Shown in pieces: positions 9,035 through 17,342 of a stretch of 64,000 nt of DNA. The translations under genes and the position numbers were made by a program. Source of the stretch: Amycolatopsis sp. QT-25 (lineage in GTDB: Bacteria > Actinomycetota > Actinomycetes > Mycobacteriales > Pseudonocardiaceae); assembly GCF_029369745.1 (NCBI RefSeq), contig NZ_CP120210.1:3596001-3660000 (forward strand), in the 5' to 3' direction. How positions within the stretch are numbered: position 1 is the stretch's first letter; the number at the start of each line of letters is the position of its first letter. The notes under the pieces are model-generated. The model searched no databases. It was not told the origin of the DNA and worked only from the letters and a program-made list of their open reading frames with translations.

Positions 9035-9976
9035 GTGTTCGAGAAACAAAACGGACTGGGCTTCACCACTTCGGCACTGAGCCTGGGATCGTGGAACACC
9101 TGGGACCGCATGGACTTCGACGACGCGGTGCGCCTCATCCGGTACGCGATCGACGCCGGGGTCACGCTGTTCGACGTGGCCCACTACGACATGGGGCCGC
9201 ATGCCGAACAATCGCGCACGGATCTTCTTTTCGGTGAGGCCGTGCGGGCGGCCGGGATCGACCGCGACGAGTACCAGCTGTGCGGGAAACTCTGGCTCTG
9301 GGACTACCCGAACACCGGTTTCGCCGAGCAGCTCGCGACCTCGTTCGACCGCGTCGGTGTCGACCGCGCGGAAGCCGTCGTGGTCGGCGACTACTTCGAG
9401 CGCCCGGACATCCCTCGGATCGTCACCGAGGTGGCCGAACAGATCCGGCTCGGCCGCTTCGACGTCTGGGGCGTGAACAACTGGCAGGCCGCGGACCTCG
9501 ACCGGGCACTGGACTTCGCTTCCCGCGAAGGGCTTCCGGCACCTGCTTTCGCCCAGCTGAAGTACAGCGTCGCACGGCGTTCCATGGCGGAAGGTCCTTT
9601 CTACGGCGCGCATTTCGAGGCCGGTCGGTTGACGTTGCAGGCGTCGGACGTGTTCGAAGGCGGTGTGCTGCTCGGCAAGACCCCGTCGCGGAAGATCGGC
9701 GCCGATCCGGGGGGAATCCGGGACGCGATCCGTGCCGCCGCTTCGCGGGTCGCTGCCGTGGCCGCGGATTTCGGCGTCAGTCCTTCGCAGCTGAGTGTCG
9801 CGTTCTGCCTGGCCTACGAGCCGGTGGCCAACGTTCTGTTCGGAGTGAGCCGGATGGCTCAGCTCGAAGACAACTTGGGCGCTGTCGCGTTGGCCGCTTC
9901 GCGGGGCGCCGAGGTGCGGGCGGCTCTGGAGGATCTCTGGCTGGACCGGGACGTGGCGGCGGACGGAACTTTCTGA
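9035..9976 (+). CDS. aldo/keto reductase family protein (paralogue of 4831-5790)
   Basis: A 313-residue aldo/keto reductase starting at GTG 9035 behind AAAGGA; an in-frame TTG 30 bases upstream lacks a ribosome site. Shared blocks with the first AKR include SALSLGSWNTWDRMDF, GVTLFDV, the lysine-containing GKLWL, WGVNNWQA, QLKYSVARRSM and LQASDVFEGGVLLGK. As in its paralogue, the tetrad histidine is replaced (AVVVGDY). Divergent from the SDR and probably repressed by the same TetR protein. Substrate unknown; the two AKRs may act on successive or alternative intermediates (inference). Confidence 0.87.
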   Translation: MFEKQNGLGFTTSALSLGSWNTWDRMDFDDAVRLIRYAIDAGVTLFDVAHYDMGPHAEQSRTDLLFGEAVRAAGIDRDEYQLCGKLWLWDYPNTGFAEQLATSFDRVGVDRAEAVVVGDYFERPDIPRIVTEVAEQIRLGRFDVWGVNNWQAADLDRALDFASREGLPAPAFAQLKYSVARRSMAEGPFYGAHFEAGRLTLQASDVFEGGVLLGKTPSRKIGADPGGIRDAIRAAASRVAAVAADFGVSPSQLSVAFCLAYEPVANVLFGVSRMAQLEDNLGAVALAASRGAEVRAALEDLWLDRDVAADGTF

Positions 9977-9990
9977 ACCCCTTTCGCGAC

Positions 9991-10045
9991 TGCGTTGAAG
10001 GACGCTTTCCTGGCAAAATTCGCCAGGAAAGCGTCCTTCAACGCA
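9991..10045. terminator. Long perfect intergenic palindrome, 24-bp arms
   Basis: Arms 9991-10014 and 10022-10045 are perfectly complementary over 24 bp around a 7-base loop (AAAATTC). It follows the AKR stop by 14 bp. There is no T-tract, but actinobacterial terminators often lack one. Probably the terminator of the AKR and a member of the repeat family described in the findings. Confidence 0.75.
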
Positions 10046-10129
10046 GCGGTGAGCGCACCGGACCCGGATCTCGCCGCTCCTCGCGACGCGGCCGGAACCG
10101 GAGTCGCCTGCCAGCCTCCGGATACCGGC

Positions 10130-10169
10130 AAAGGGTCGTTCAGGACAAAGCTGTCCTGAACGACCCTTT
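10130..10169. terminator. Intergenic palindrome, 18-bp arms
   Basis: Arms 10130-10147 and 10152-10169 are perfectly complementary with a 4-base loop (AAGC). It lies between the convergent AKR and the hydrolase ending at 10197, and its 3' flank TTCATGACA resembles that of the other palindromes at 18298 and 56682. Likely terminator for the hydrolase/ABC operon on the minus strand. Confidence 0.75.
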
Positions 10170-10196
10170 CATGACACACGCGGAAGCCGAAGGACC

Positions 10197-10913
10197 TCAG
10201 CCGAGGAACTCCAGCACAGCGGCCTTGAACTCCGGACTCCGCAATGCCCCGCCATGATCGCCGGGTACTCGCACCAGCGAGGCTCCCGGCACCAAATCGA
10301 CCAACGTCTCGATGCCCTGGCTCACCGGATCCTCGACACCCGCCACGAACCGGGTGGGCACGGACACGGCCCCGGAAACCGGCGCGAAAGGCTCCGCCCG
10401 CAGGTCTTCGATGCACCGCGCGAGCGCGGCGGGGTTCCGTCCCGGCGCGGTGATCATGTGCGCGATCATCCCGGTCAGGGGATCCGACGGCACCTTGCCA
10501 CCGTCGGCGAACGCCAGCGCGGCCGCGACGTCGACCGCGCCGAAGGGTTCGAACGGGCTCACTCCCGCGAGCACGAGCCGCCGGACCGGCGCTTTCCCCG
10601 GCAGTTCCCAAGCCAGCCGCGCGCCGAGCGAGTAGCCGACGACGTCCACTTCGGACAGCTCGGCGACGAGCCGGGTCAGCTCGGCGGTGATCGCGGCGGC
10701 ACCCAGCGAGCCGGAGGGAGCGGGGCTGGAGCCGTGCGCGGGAAGATCGGGCACGAGCACCTCACGTCCCGCCGCGGTGAGTGCGGCCGGCCACCCGGTG
10801 GTGATCCAGTCGGTGTGCCCGTCGGAGGCGAAACCGTGCACCAGCAGCACAGGCGGCCCTGAAGCGGCCTCGGGGGCGAAACGACGTACGGCAAGGGAAG
10901 TAGTGGCAGACAA
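10197..10913 (-). CDS. alpha/beta-fold hydrolase
   Basis: A 238-residue hydrolase with the oxyanion motif VLLVHGFASDGHTDW, nucleophile elbow VVGYSLGARLAW, acid around AGVEDP, and catalytic histidine in VPGDHGGAL near the C-terminus. The start is a TTG at 10913 with AAAGGA upstream. It is the last gene of the minus-strand peptide-type ABC transporter unit, 12 bp after the DppC-like permease, which suggests it works on the imported compound. Resembles 3-oxoadipate enol-lactonase/esterase types; specificity unknown. Confidence 0.85.
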   Translation of the reverse strand: MSATTSLAVRRFAPEAASGPPVLLVHGFASDGHTDWITTGWPAALTAAGREVLVPDLPAHGSSPAPSGSLGAAAITAELTRLVAELSEVDVVGYSLGARLAWELPGKAPVRRLVLAGVSPFEPFGAVDVAAALAFADGGKVPSDPLTGMIAHMITAPGRNPAALARCIEDLRAEPFAPVSGAVSVPTRFVAGVEDPVSQGIETLVDLVPGASLVRVPGDHGGALRSPEFKAAVLEFLG

Positions 10914-10925
10914 CGGAATCCTTTC

Positions 10926-11846
10926 TCAGCTGCCGGAGGGGCGGCGGGTGCGCAGGCGCTGCATCTCGCTCAGCGTCCGCGCGCGGGCGTCGACGGCGAT
11001 CCGCAGCGACGAGCCGATGAGGTTCAGCAGGAACACGCACACCATGATCATGACGCCGGGCGCGATCACCAGCCAGGGCGCCTGCACCAGGTACGACCGG
11101 CCTTCGGCGATCATGTTCCCCCAGGTCGGGGTCGGGGGCGCGATACCGAGGCCGAGGAAGCTCATCGCCCCGTCCACCAGCATCGCCGCCGCGGACAGGA
11201 TCACCACCTGCACCAGCGCCAGCGGCAGCACGTTCGGGAAGACGTGCACGAGGAGGATCTTCCCCTTGCTCATCCCCGAGACCCGCGCGGCGCCGATGTA
11301 GGCGCGGCCGGCGATGCCGAGCACCCGGCTGCGGATGACGCGTGCGGTGAACGGCGTGAAGATCACCGTCAGCGCGATGAGCTCGGTCCAGATGCTCGCG
11401 CCGAGCGAGATCGCCAGCGCCATCGCGAGGATGATCGCCGGGAACGACATCCAGGCGTCCATCACCCGCATCAGCACCGCGTCGACGGCGCGGAAGAAGC
11501 CGCTGATCAGGCCGATCACCAGGCCGGTGAAGGCCGCGCACAGGGTGATCAGCGCGGACAGCCCGAGCGACGCCCGGCCGCCGGAGACCAGCCGGGAGAG
11601 CACGTCACGGCCGAACGAGTCGGTCCCGAGCGGATGTGCGGCCGACGGCGGCAGGAGCCGGTTGACCGGGTCGGTCGCGCTGACGCTCGGCAGGAAGAAC
11701 GGCAGCACGACCACCATCAGGACGATCACCGCCAGCAACGCGGTGGTGATCACCAGCATCCGGTTGCGCCGGAACATCCTGGCCGCCCGGCCGGACGGCG
11801 GCGTTTCGCGTACCGGCGACGTCTTTTCCACCAGTGCCACGCTCAC
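10926..11846 (-). CDS. ABC transporter permease, DppC/OppC-like
   Basis: A 306-residue inner-membrane permease of dipeptide/oligopeptide/nickel-type importers. It has an N-terminal membrane segment (MLVITTALLAVIVLMVVVLPF), the periplasmic HPLGTDSFGRDVLSRLVSG motif typical of DppC, the EAA-loop (GAARVSGMSKGKILLVHVFP) that contacts the ATPase, and about six membrane helices. GTG at 11846 overlaps the stop of the upstream DppB gene (GTGA). Confidence 0.93.
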   Translation of the reverse strand: MSVALVEKTSPVRETPPSGRAARMFRRNRMLVITTALLAVIVLMVVVLPFFLPSVSATDPVNRLLPPSAAHPLGTDSFGRDVLSRLVSGGRASLGLSALITLCAAFTGLVIGLISGFFRAVDAVLMRVMDAWMSFPAIILAMALAISLGASIWTELIALTVIFTPFTARVIRSRVLGIAGRAYIGAARVSGMSKGKILLVHVFPNVLPLALVQVVILSAAAMLVDGAMSFLGLGIAPPTPTWGNMIAEGRSYLVQAPWLVIAPGVMIMVCVFLLNLIGSSLRIAVDARARTLSEMQRLRTRRPSGS

Positions 11847-12787
11847 GAGACACGCACCTTCGGGTCGAGCAGCGCGTACGACAGGTCCACCAGCAGGTTG
11901 ACCAGCACGAACAGCACCGCGACGAACAACGTCACCCCCTGGATCAGCGGGAAGTCGCGAGTGGACACCGCGCCCATCAGCAGATGGCCCAGCCCCGGCA
12001 CGACGAAGATGGACTCGATGATCACGATCCCGCCGACCAGCATGGCGAAGTTGCTGCCCAGCTGGGTGATCAGCGGCATCAGGGCATTCGGCAGGACATG
12101 CTTGGTCATCACCTGCCGCTCCGACAATCCCTTGACTCGCGCGGTACGCAGATACGCCAGCGGCAGTTCACCGAGCAGGCTTTCGCGCAGGGTGAGCACG
12201 AACAACGCCGTCTGCCCGATGACCAGCACGGTCAGCGGCAGCACCAGCGCGGGCACCGCCGTCGCGGGATCGGTGAACAGGTTCTCGTAACCGCTGGAGG
12301 GGAACCAGCGCAGCGTCACCGAAAACACCAGCACGAGCATCAGCGAGATCCAGAAGTCCGGCATCGCCATGCCGAGCGCGGACAACCGGTCCAGCGCCCG
12401 CGCCACCGGGTTGCGCGGTGACACCGCCTGCCACGAGGTGATCGCGACCGAGAGGAAGAAGCTGATGACCGTGGACAGCACGGCCAGGGTCAGCGTCGGC
12501 AGGATGTGGTCGGCGACGACGCCGAGCACGGGCGCGTGATAGGTGATCGAGGTCCCGAAGTCACCGTGCAGCACGTTCCCGGCCCAGCTGAGGTACTGCT
12601 CCCACAGCGGCCCGTTCAGCCCCATGCTCTCCCGTAGGGCATCGACGTCGGAGGGTCGCGCGGTCGGGCCGAGGATGGCCTGCGCCGGGTCGCCGGGGAT
12701 CAGCCGGATGACGAAGAACATCATCGTCCCGACGATCGCCAGGATGATCACCAGATCGCGCAGCCTGCGCAGCAGCAGACCGGTCAT
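11843..12787 (-). CDS. ABC transporter permease, DppB/OppB-like
   Basis: A 314-residue permease partner of the DppC-like protein. It shows the N-terminal helix (LVIILAIVGTMMFFVIRLIPGDP, with the usual RLxPGDP), the EAA loop (YLRTARVKGLSERQVMTKHVLPNAL) and about six helices. The ATG at 12787 overlaps the stop of the substrate-binding protein gene (ATGA), so expression is coupled. Confidence 0.93.
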   Translation of the reverse strand: MTGLLLRRLRDLVIILAIVGTMMFFVIRLIPGDPAQAILGPTARPSDVDALRESMGLNGPLWEQYLSWAGNVLHGDFGTSITYHAPVLGVVADHILPTLTLAVLSTVISFFLSVAITSWQAVSPRNPVARALDRLSALGMAMPDFWISLMLVLVFSVTLRWFPSSGYENLFTDPATAVPALVLPLTVLVIGQTALFVLTLRESLLGELPLAYLRTARVKGLSERQVMTKHVLPNALMPLITQLGSNFAMLVGGIVIIESIFVVPGLGHLLMGAVSTRDFPLIQGVTLFVAVLFVLVNLLVDLSYALLDPKVRVS

Positions 12788-14364
12788 GACGCCAGCCAGG
12801 TGTTCCAGAAGACGCGGTAGAAGTCGCCGTAGCCCTTGAGCTTGGGGGAGTAGGCTGCGTAGAGCTTCGACTGGCTCAGGGTGATCACCGACAGCTGCTT
12901 CCAGGTGAACGCCTGCAGCTTGTCCACCACCGCCTTCGCCTGCTCAGGTGTCGTCGAGGCGTTGAATTCGGCCATGAGCCCGTCCAGCTCGGGCGAGGAC
13001 GAACCGTTCAGCGTGCCGAGGGTGAGCGCGGGCATCTGGGCAGGCGAGGTCAGCGCCGAGTCGAAGAACAGCGTGGTGATGTCCCAGCCGCCCGGTTCCT
13101 TGGTCAGCGTGCCGAGCATGGTGGCGAAGTCGAAGGTGTCGATCTTGGTGTTGATGCCGATCTTCGACAGGCTGTCCTGGATCAGCACCGCCCACTTGCC
13201 GAACTCCGGGTACGAGTTCGTGGTGACGATGCGGATCGTGGCACCGGCCGTGATCCCGACCTCGGCCAGCAGTTGCTTGGCCTTCTCCGGGTCGTGCCGC
13301 TTGTAGACCTCTTCGCCCGCGGTCGAATAGAACTGCTTGTTGTCCGGTGAGGCGAACGCGCCGGTCTCGATGGTGAGGTCCTTGCTGCCGCCGGTCGCCG
13401 CGTTGATCGCCGGCTTGTCCAGCAAAAGGTTCAGCGCCTCGCGGGCGCGGGGGTCGGCGAACTTCGAACCGGTGTTGAAGTTCGGGATCACCACGTTGTC
13501 GTTGCCGCCGGGCAGGTTGTGCACGACCACGGCCGGGTTGTCGCGCAGCGGCTCGTACTGGTCGTTCGTGGGCATGATGTGGTCCCACTGGCCGGTCTGG
13601 AGGCCGTTGATCAGCGCGTCCTGGTCGGAGACCACCTTGTAGGTCACGGTGTCCAGGTACGCGTGCTTGGCGCCCGCCTGCCCGCCCCAGTCCTCTTCGG
13701 ACCGGGACTTGTAGCCGGAGTACCGCTCCAGCACCAGTTCACGGCCGATGTCCCAGCTCTTGAGCTTGTACGGCCCGGTCCCGATCGCCTTGTCCTGGGC
13801 GAAGCCGGTCGGCGCGACACCGGTGAGGTTCTTCGCCTCGTAGATCTCCGTGCCCGCGCCGGCGAGTTCGTTGATCAGCGGATACCGTGGCTGCTTGAGC
13901 TTGATGGTCACCGTCGCCGGGTCGGCGGGCGTGATCGCCTCGATGTCCGGCGTGACCAGTTGTCCGGTGCGGTGCACCTGCTGCCATCGTTTGAGGCTCG
14001 CCACGACGTCCTCGGACGTCAGCGGGCTGCCGTCGTGGAAGGTGACGCCCTGGCGCAGCTTGAAGGTGTACGTGAGCCTGTCCGGGCTGGTGGTGTAGTC
14101 CTCGACCAGCATGGGCCGGGTGGTGAACCCGCGGTCCACCTCGAACAGCTTCTCGTACATCATGTTGCCGATGTGCGCGGTCACCTGACCGGGGTTCGCG
14201 ACCATGTCGAGGGACTGCGGGTCGGTGGGCACGGCGACGTCGAGGTTGCCCCCGCGGACCGGGGGACCATCGGCGGCCCCGCCGCCCGCCTGGCTCCCCA
14301 TGCACGAGCTGATCAGCAGGACGGTCGCCAGGCCCAACGCGGCCTTGGTCAAGGTTCGTCTCAT
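12784..14364 (-). CDS. ABC transporter substrate-binding lipoprotein (peptide/nickel family 5)
   Basis: A 526-residue family-5 extracellular binding protein. A lipoprotein signal (MRRTLTKAALGLATVLLISSC) ends in the lipobox LISSC, so it should be anchored outside the membrane by the cysteine near residue 21. Domain signatures include DPQSLDMVANPGQ, YTFKLRQGVTFHDGSPLTSEDVV and PEKAKQLLAEVG. The ATG overlaps the ATPase stop (ATGA). The ligand cannot be inferred; family members bind di/oligopeptides, nickel, opines or sugars. Confidence 0.92.
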   Translation of the reverse strand: MRRTLTKAALGLATVLLISSCMGSQAGGGAADGPPVRGGNLDVAVPTDPQSLDMVANPGQVTAHIGNMMYEKLFEVDRGFTTRPMLVEDYTTSPDRLTYTFKLRQGVTFHDGSPLTSEDVVASLKRWQQVHRTGQLVTPDIEAITPADPATVTIKLKQPRYPLINELAGAGTEIYEAKNLTGVAPTGFAQDKAIGTGPYKLKSWDIGRELVLERYSGYKSRSEEDWGGQAGAKHAYLDTVTYKVVSDQDALINGLQTGQWDHIMPTNDQYEPLRDNPAVVVHNLPGGNDNVVIPNFNTGSKFADPRAREALNLLLDKPAINAATGGSKDLTIETGAFASPDNKQFYSTAGEEVYKRHDPEKAKQLLAEVGITAGATIRIVTTNSYPEFGKWAVLIQDSLSKIGINTKIDTFDFATMLGTLTKEPGGWDITTLFFDSALTSPAQMPALTLGTLNGSSSPELDGLMAEFNASTTPEQAKAVVDKLQAFTWKQLSVITLSQSKLYAAYSPKLKGYGDFYRVFWNTWLAS

Positions 14365-16121
14365 GGGTTCCGCACTCCAGTGTGGGGGTGGGCGGGCAGT
14401 TCGGGATTCGCCGCGAGGAGACGGCGGGTGTACTCGTGCCGGGCGCGAAGCCGGATCTCGTCCGGGTCGCCGATCTCGATCAGTTCGCCCCGGTACATCA
14501 CGCCGACGCGATCGGCGACCGAGAGCACCAGGCTGAGGTTGTGCGTGATGAACAGGAAGCTGAGCGCGCGGGTGCGCCGCAGTTCCAGCAGCAGGTTCAT
14601 CACCTGGCCCTGCACCGAGACGTCGAGCGCGGAAGTGGGCTCGTCGGCGACGATGAGGTCGGGTTCGGCGGCGATCGCGCGGGCGATCGAAACGCGCTGC
14701 CGCTGCCCGCCGGACAGTTGCGAGGGCAGTTTCTTCGCGGTGTCGGACGGGAGGCCGACCTCGTCGATCAGTTCGGTGACGCGGCGGTCCAGTTCGGCGC
14801 CGCGGAGGCCGGTGAGTTCCCGCAACGGTTCGGCGATGATCCGGGCGGCGGAGTGCCGGGGATCGAGCGAGCTCTGCGGGTCCTGGAAGATGAGCTGGGC
14901 GCGGCGGCGGAACGCGCGCTCGTCGCCGTCGAGGCCGGACGGCGTGCACCGGTGCTCGCCGAAGGTGATGGTGCCTCCGGTGGGTGTCTCCAGCGCGCTC
15001 ACCAGCCTGCCGAGCGTGGTCTTGCCCGAACCGGATTCCCCGACCAGGCCGAAGAACTCGCCGGGCGCGATCTCCAGCGACACGTCTTTGACCGCGTGCA
15101 CTCCGGGTTCGCGGCTCAGCGAGAAGCGGCCGCGTCGTCCGTACACTTTGGACACCGCGTCGATGACGAGGGCGGTGCCCTCGCCGGCGCCTTCGGTTTT
15201 CACGCGGCTCAACGACCTGGTTTCGGTCGCCACCGCCGATTCACCGTTCATCGCGGCTTCGAGCAGCGCTTCGGAGATGGTGGGGAAACCGTCGCGCCTG
15301 CTCACGCCGAGCTGGGGGACGCAGTCGAGCAACGCCTTCGTGTAGGGATGTTTCGGCGCGTGCAAAATGTCCTTTGTGGACCCGATCTCGACGAGTTCGC
15401 CGCGGTACATCACCGCGATCCGGTCGGCGACCTGCGCGGCCACCCCCATGTCGTGCGTGATGAAGACGCAGGCGGTGCCGTGATCGCGGCGGACACGGTC
15501 GAACAGGGTGAGGATCTCCGCCTGCGTGGTCACGTCCAGGGCGGTGGTCGGCTCGTCCGCGATCAGGAGGGCCGGGTCGGCCATCAGTGCCAGCGCGATC
15601 ATCACCCGCTGCTGCATCCCGCCCGACATCTGGTGCGGGTACAAGGAAAGCACCCGGTCGGTGTCGGTGAGCCCGACCTCCTTCAGCAGGCCGCGTGCTT
15701 TCGCCTCGGCCTCACGGTGCAGCGGAGTGCCCTTGCGCGCGGCCTGGCGCGGCAGGGAGCCGGGCTTCCGGTACGCCTCGATCAGCTGCTTGCCGACCCG
15801 CTGGCTCGGGTTCAGTGAATCCAGCGCCTCCTGGAAGATCATGCCGATCCGCGGGCCGCGGTAGGCGCGCATCTCGTCGGGCGAAAGCCGTGTGACGTCC
15901 ACGCCGTCGACGGTGATCGCGCCGCGGGTGAACACCGGTGCGACGAACTCCAGCAACCGGATGACCGACAAGGCCGTCACCGTTTTACCGCTGCCGGATT
16001 CGCCGACCACGCAGAGTGTCCGGCCTTGTTCGAGGTCGAACGAGAGTTCGCGGACCAGTTCGCGTTCGGTTTCGTCGGCGATCACGCCGACGGTCAGTTC
16101 TCGTAATTCGAGCAGGGTCAT
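14361..16121 (-). CDS. Fused double-ATPase of peptide-type ABC transporter (DppD-DppF)
   Basis: A 586-residue protein with two complete ABC domains. The first has Walker A GESGSGKT (about residue 40), signature MSGGMQQRV and Walker B LLIADEPTTALD; the second has GESGSGKT again (about 360), LSGGQRQRV and LIVADEPTSALD. Each is followed by an oligopeptide-type C-terminal (YRGELVEIG). I chose ATG 16121 (MTLLELREL) with AAAGGGG upstream. It heads the five-gene minus-strand unit ATPase, lipoprotein, DppB, DppC, hydrolase. Two operator copies lie in its promoter region. Confidence 0.93.
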   Translation of the reverse strand: MTLLELRELTVGVIADETERELVRELSFDLEQGRTLCVVGESGSGKTVTALSVIRLLEFVAPVFTRGAITVDGVDVTRLSPDEMRAYRGPRIGMIFQEALDSLNPSQRVGKQLIEAYRKPGSLPRQAARKGTPLHREAEAKARGLLKEVGLTDTDRVLSLYPHQMSGGMQQRVMIALALMADPALLIADEPTTALDVTTQAEILTLFDRVRRDHGTACVFITHDMGVAAQVADRIAVMYRGELVEIGSTKDILHAPKHPYTKALLDCVPQLGVSRRDGFPTISEALLEAAMNGESAVATETRSLSRVKTEGAGEGTALVIDAVSKVYGRRGRFSLSREPGVHAVKDVSLEIAPGEFFGLVGESGSGKTTLGRLVSALETPTGGTITFGEHRCTPSGLDGDERAFRRRAQLIFQDPQSSLDPRHSAARIIAEPLRELTGLRGAELDRRVTELIDEVGLPSDTAKKLPSQLSGGQRQRVSIARAIAAEPDLIVADEPTSALDVSVQGQVMNLLLELRRTRALSFLFITHNLSLVLSVADRVGVMYRGELIEIGDPDEIRLRARHEYTRRLLAANPELPAHPHTGVRNP

Positions 16122-16190
16122 GAATCCCCTTTCCCGAGCCCGCCCGAAGCGGACCGCACTGCCGGGGAACGGGCCTCCGGCGGGGGTAGT

Positions 16191-16204
16191 TCTACGCATG
16201 TTGA
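16191..16204. promoter_or_regulatory. TetR-type operator, site 3 (ABC operon promoter, weaker copy)
   Basis: TCTACGCATGTTGA matches the left half TCTAC exactly and the right half GTAGA at three of five bases. It overlaps a possible minus-strand -10 hexamer (CAACAT, 16203-16198) placed 17 bp from a TTGACA (16226-16221), which would drive the ABC transporter operon. Confidence 0.5.
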
Positions 16205-16226
16205 CACTGGGCGGGGGTGCTGTCAA
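16198..16226 (-). promoter_or_regulatory. Putative promoter of the ABC transporter operon
   Basis: Read on the minus strand, TTGACA (16226-16221), a 17-base spacer and CAACAT (16203-16198) form a sigma-70-like promoter about 75 bp ahead of the ATPase start. The -10 is poor, but it is overlapped by operator site 3 and flanked by site 2 of this cluster at 16236, as expected for a repressed promoter. Confidence 0.4.
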
Positions 16227-16235
16227 TGGGTATAT

Positions 16236-16249
16236 TCTACGAATGTAGG
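16236..16249. promoter_or_regulatory. TetR-type operator, site 4 (ABC / methyltransferase)
   Basis: TCTACGAATGTAGG, one base from the consensus palindrome, lies centrally in the 234-bp divergent region between the ABC transporter operon and the methyltransferase. It is 74 bp from the next site, about seven helical turns, which would place both dimers on the same DNA face. Confidence 0.7.
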
Positions 16250-16309
16250 AAGTTGATATCCGGCAGGTTTTTCCTGGTGGTAGGCGAAAACTTGCACTGG
16301 ATTCTTTTG

Positions 16310-16323
16310 TCTACACCTGTAGA
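16310..16323. promoter_or_regulatory. TetR-type operator, site 5 (methyltransferase promoter)
   Basis: TCTACACCTGTAGA has perfect 5-bp half sites. It runs into TAGACT, a possible -10 hexamer on the plus strand, 30 bp ahead of the methyltransferase ribosome site. Confidence 0.75.
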
Positions 16324-16355
16324 CTCTCGGCGGAAACGAGCTAAGGAGGGCACCC

Positions 16356-17342
16356 GTGAGCGGGTCGACCAAGACTGCCGGTCCCGAGCGGATCGTGGAC
16401 ATCGCCGTGGGCTACATGGCGGCCAAGCAACTCTTCGCGGCGAGCCGGATCGGCCTGTTCACCGCGCTCGCCGACGGGCCGCTGACGGCCGCGGAACTGG
16501 CGGGGAAGACCGGCAAGCCGGAGAAGATCACCCGCATCCTCGGTGACGCCATGTCATCACTCGGCCTGCTGTCCCGTGTGGACGGACGGTACGAGCTCGC
16601 CGCCGACGCGGCGGAGTACCTCGGTGGCGGCGACCTCGACCTGGCGCCGTTCCTGACCTTCCTGGACTCGATCAGCTACCCGCATTGGCTGCAATTCGGG
16701 CACACGGCCGACAGTGGCGAACCCGGGAAGCTGGAGATGGACGACGCGCGCTGGGGCACCTTCATGTCCGGCGTCATGACGTACAACGCCCTGCACGCCA
16801 AGATGCTGGCCGGCGCGTTCGATTTCGGCTCCCATCGCAAGCTGCTGGACCTGGGTGGCCTCTCGAGCGCGTTCGCGGTCGAGGCCATGAAGACCACCGC
16901 GGAACTGCACACCACGTTCGTCTTCGCTCCTGGCTTCACCGAGTCGGTCACCACCGCGGTGGCCGACGCGGGCCTGGCGGACCGGGCGACCGTCGTCGGC
17001 GCGGAAACACCCACCGCGCGCCCCGAAGGCGAGTTCGACCTGGTGATGGTCAACCACGTCGTCCACCGGTTCGACGCGAAGCAGAACGCGGACATCCTGC
17101 GCAACGCCCGCGCCGCGGCGGCGCCGGGGGCGACTTTGCTGCTGCTCGATTTCTTCCTCGACGACGACGCGGTCCAGCGGTCGATCGACGCGCTGCACGC
17201 GGGGGAGTACCTGGTGATCGACGGGACGGTCGTCTACCCGGAGGCAGAGGTCCGCGCATGGCTGAGCGGGGCGGGCTGGCGGGTCACCGACCGGCTCGCG
17301 CTGCCGGGCAGCCCGCGGGTGCTCGTCGCGGAAGCGGTGTGA
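16356..17342 (+). CDS. SAM-dependent O-methyltransferase-like protein (degenerate SAM motif)
   Basis: A 328-residue protein of the plant-type/acetylserotonin O-methyltransferase fold. The N-terminal dimerisation winged helix is clear (GLFTALADGPLTAAELAGKT, LGLLSRVDGRYEL). The SAM-binding glycine motif, normally DxGGGxG, reads LLDLGGLSSAF, so only GG is kept; the region usually holding the catalytic HDW reads HVVHRFD. GTG 16356 follows TAAGGAGGG. It could be an active but divergent methyltransferase or a repurposed fold. It is transcribed away from the ABC operon and translationally coupled to the hydrolase after it. Confidence 0.8.
   Translation: MSGSTKTAGPERIVDIAVGYMAAKQLFAASRIGLFTALADGPLTAAELAGKTGKPEKITRILGDAMSSLGLLSRVDGRYELAADAAEYLGGGDLDLAPFLTFLDSISYPHWLQFGHTADSGEPGKLEMDDARWGTFMSGVMTYNALHAKMLAGAFDFGSHRKLLDLGGLSSAFAVEAMKTTAELHTTFVFAPGFTESVTTAVADAGLADRATVVGAETPTARPEGEFDLVMVNHVVHRFDAKQNADILRNARAAAAPGATLLLLDFFLDDDAVQRSIDALHAGEYLVIDGTVVYPEAEVRAWLSGAGWRVTDRLALPGSPRVLVAEAV

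Noticed and set aside
14365..14949. Extension of the substrate-binding lipoprotein upstream of 14364
   Set aside because: It would overlap the second ATPase domain in another frame and would destroy the lipoprotein signal peptide.
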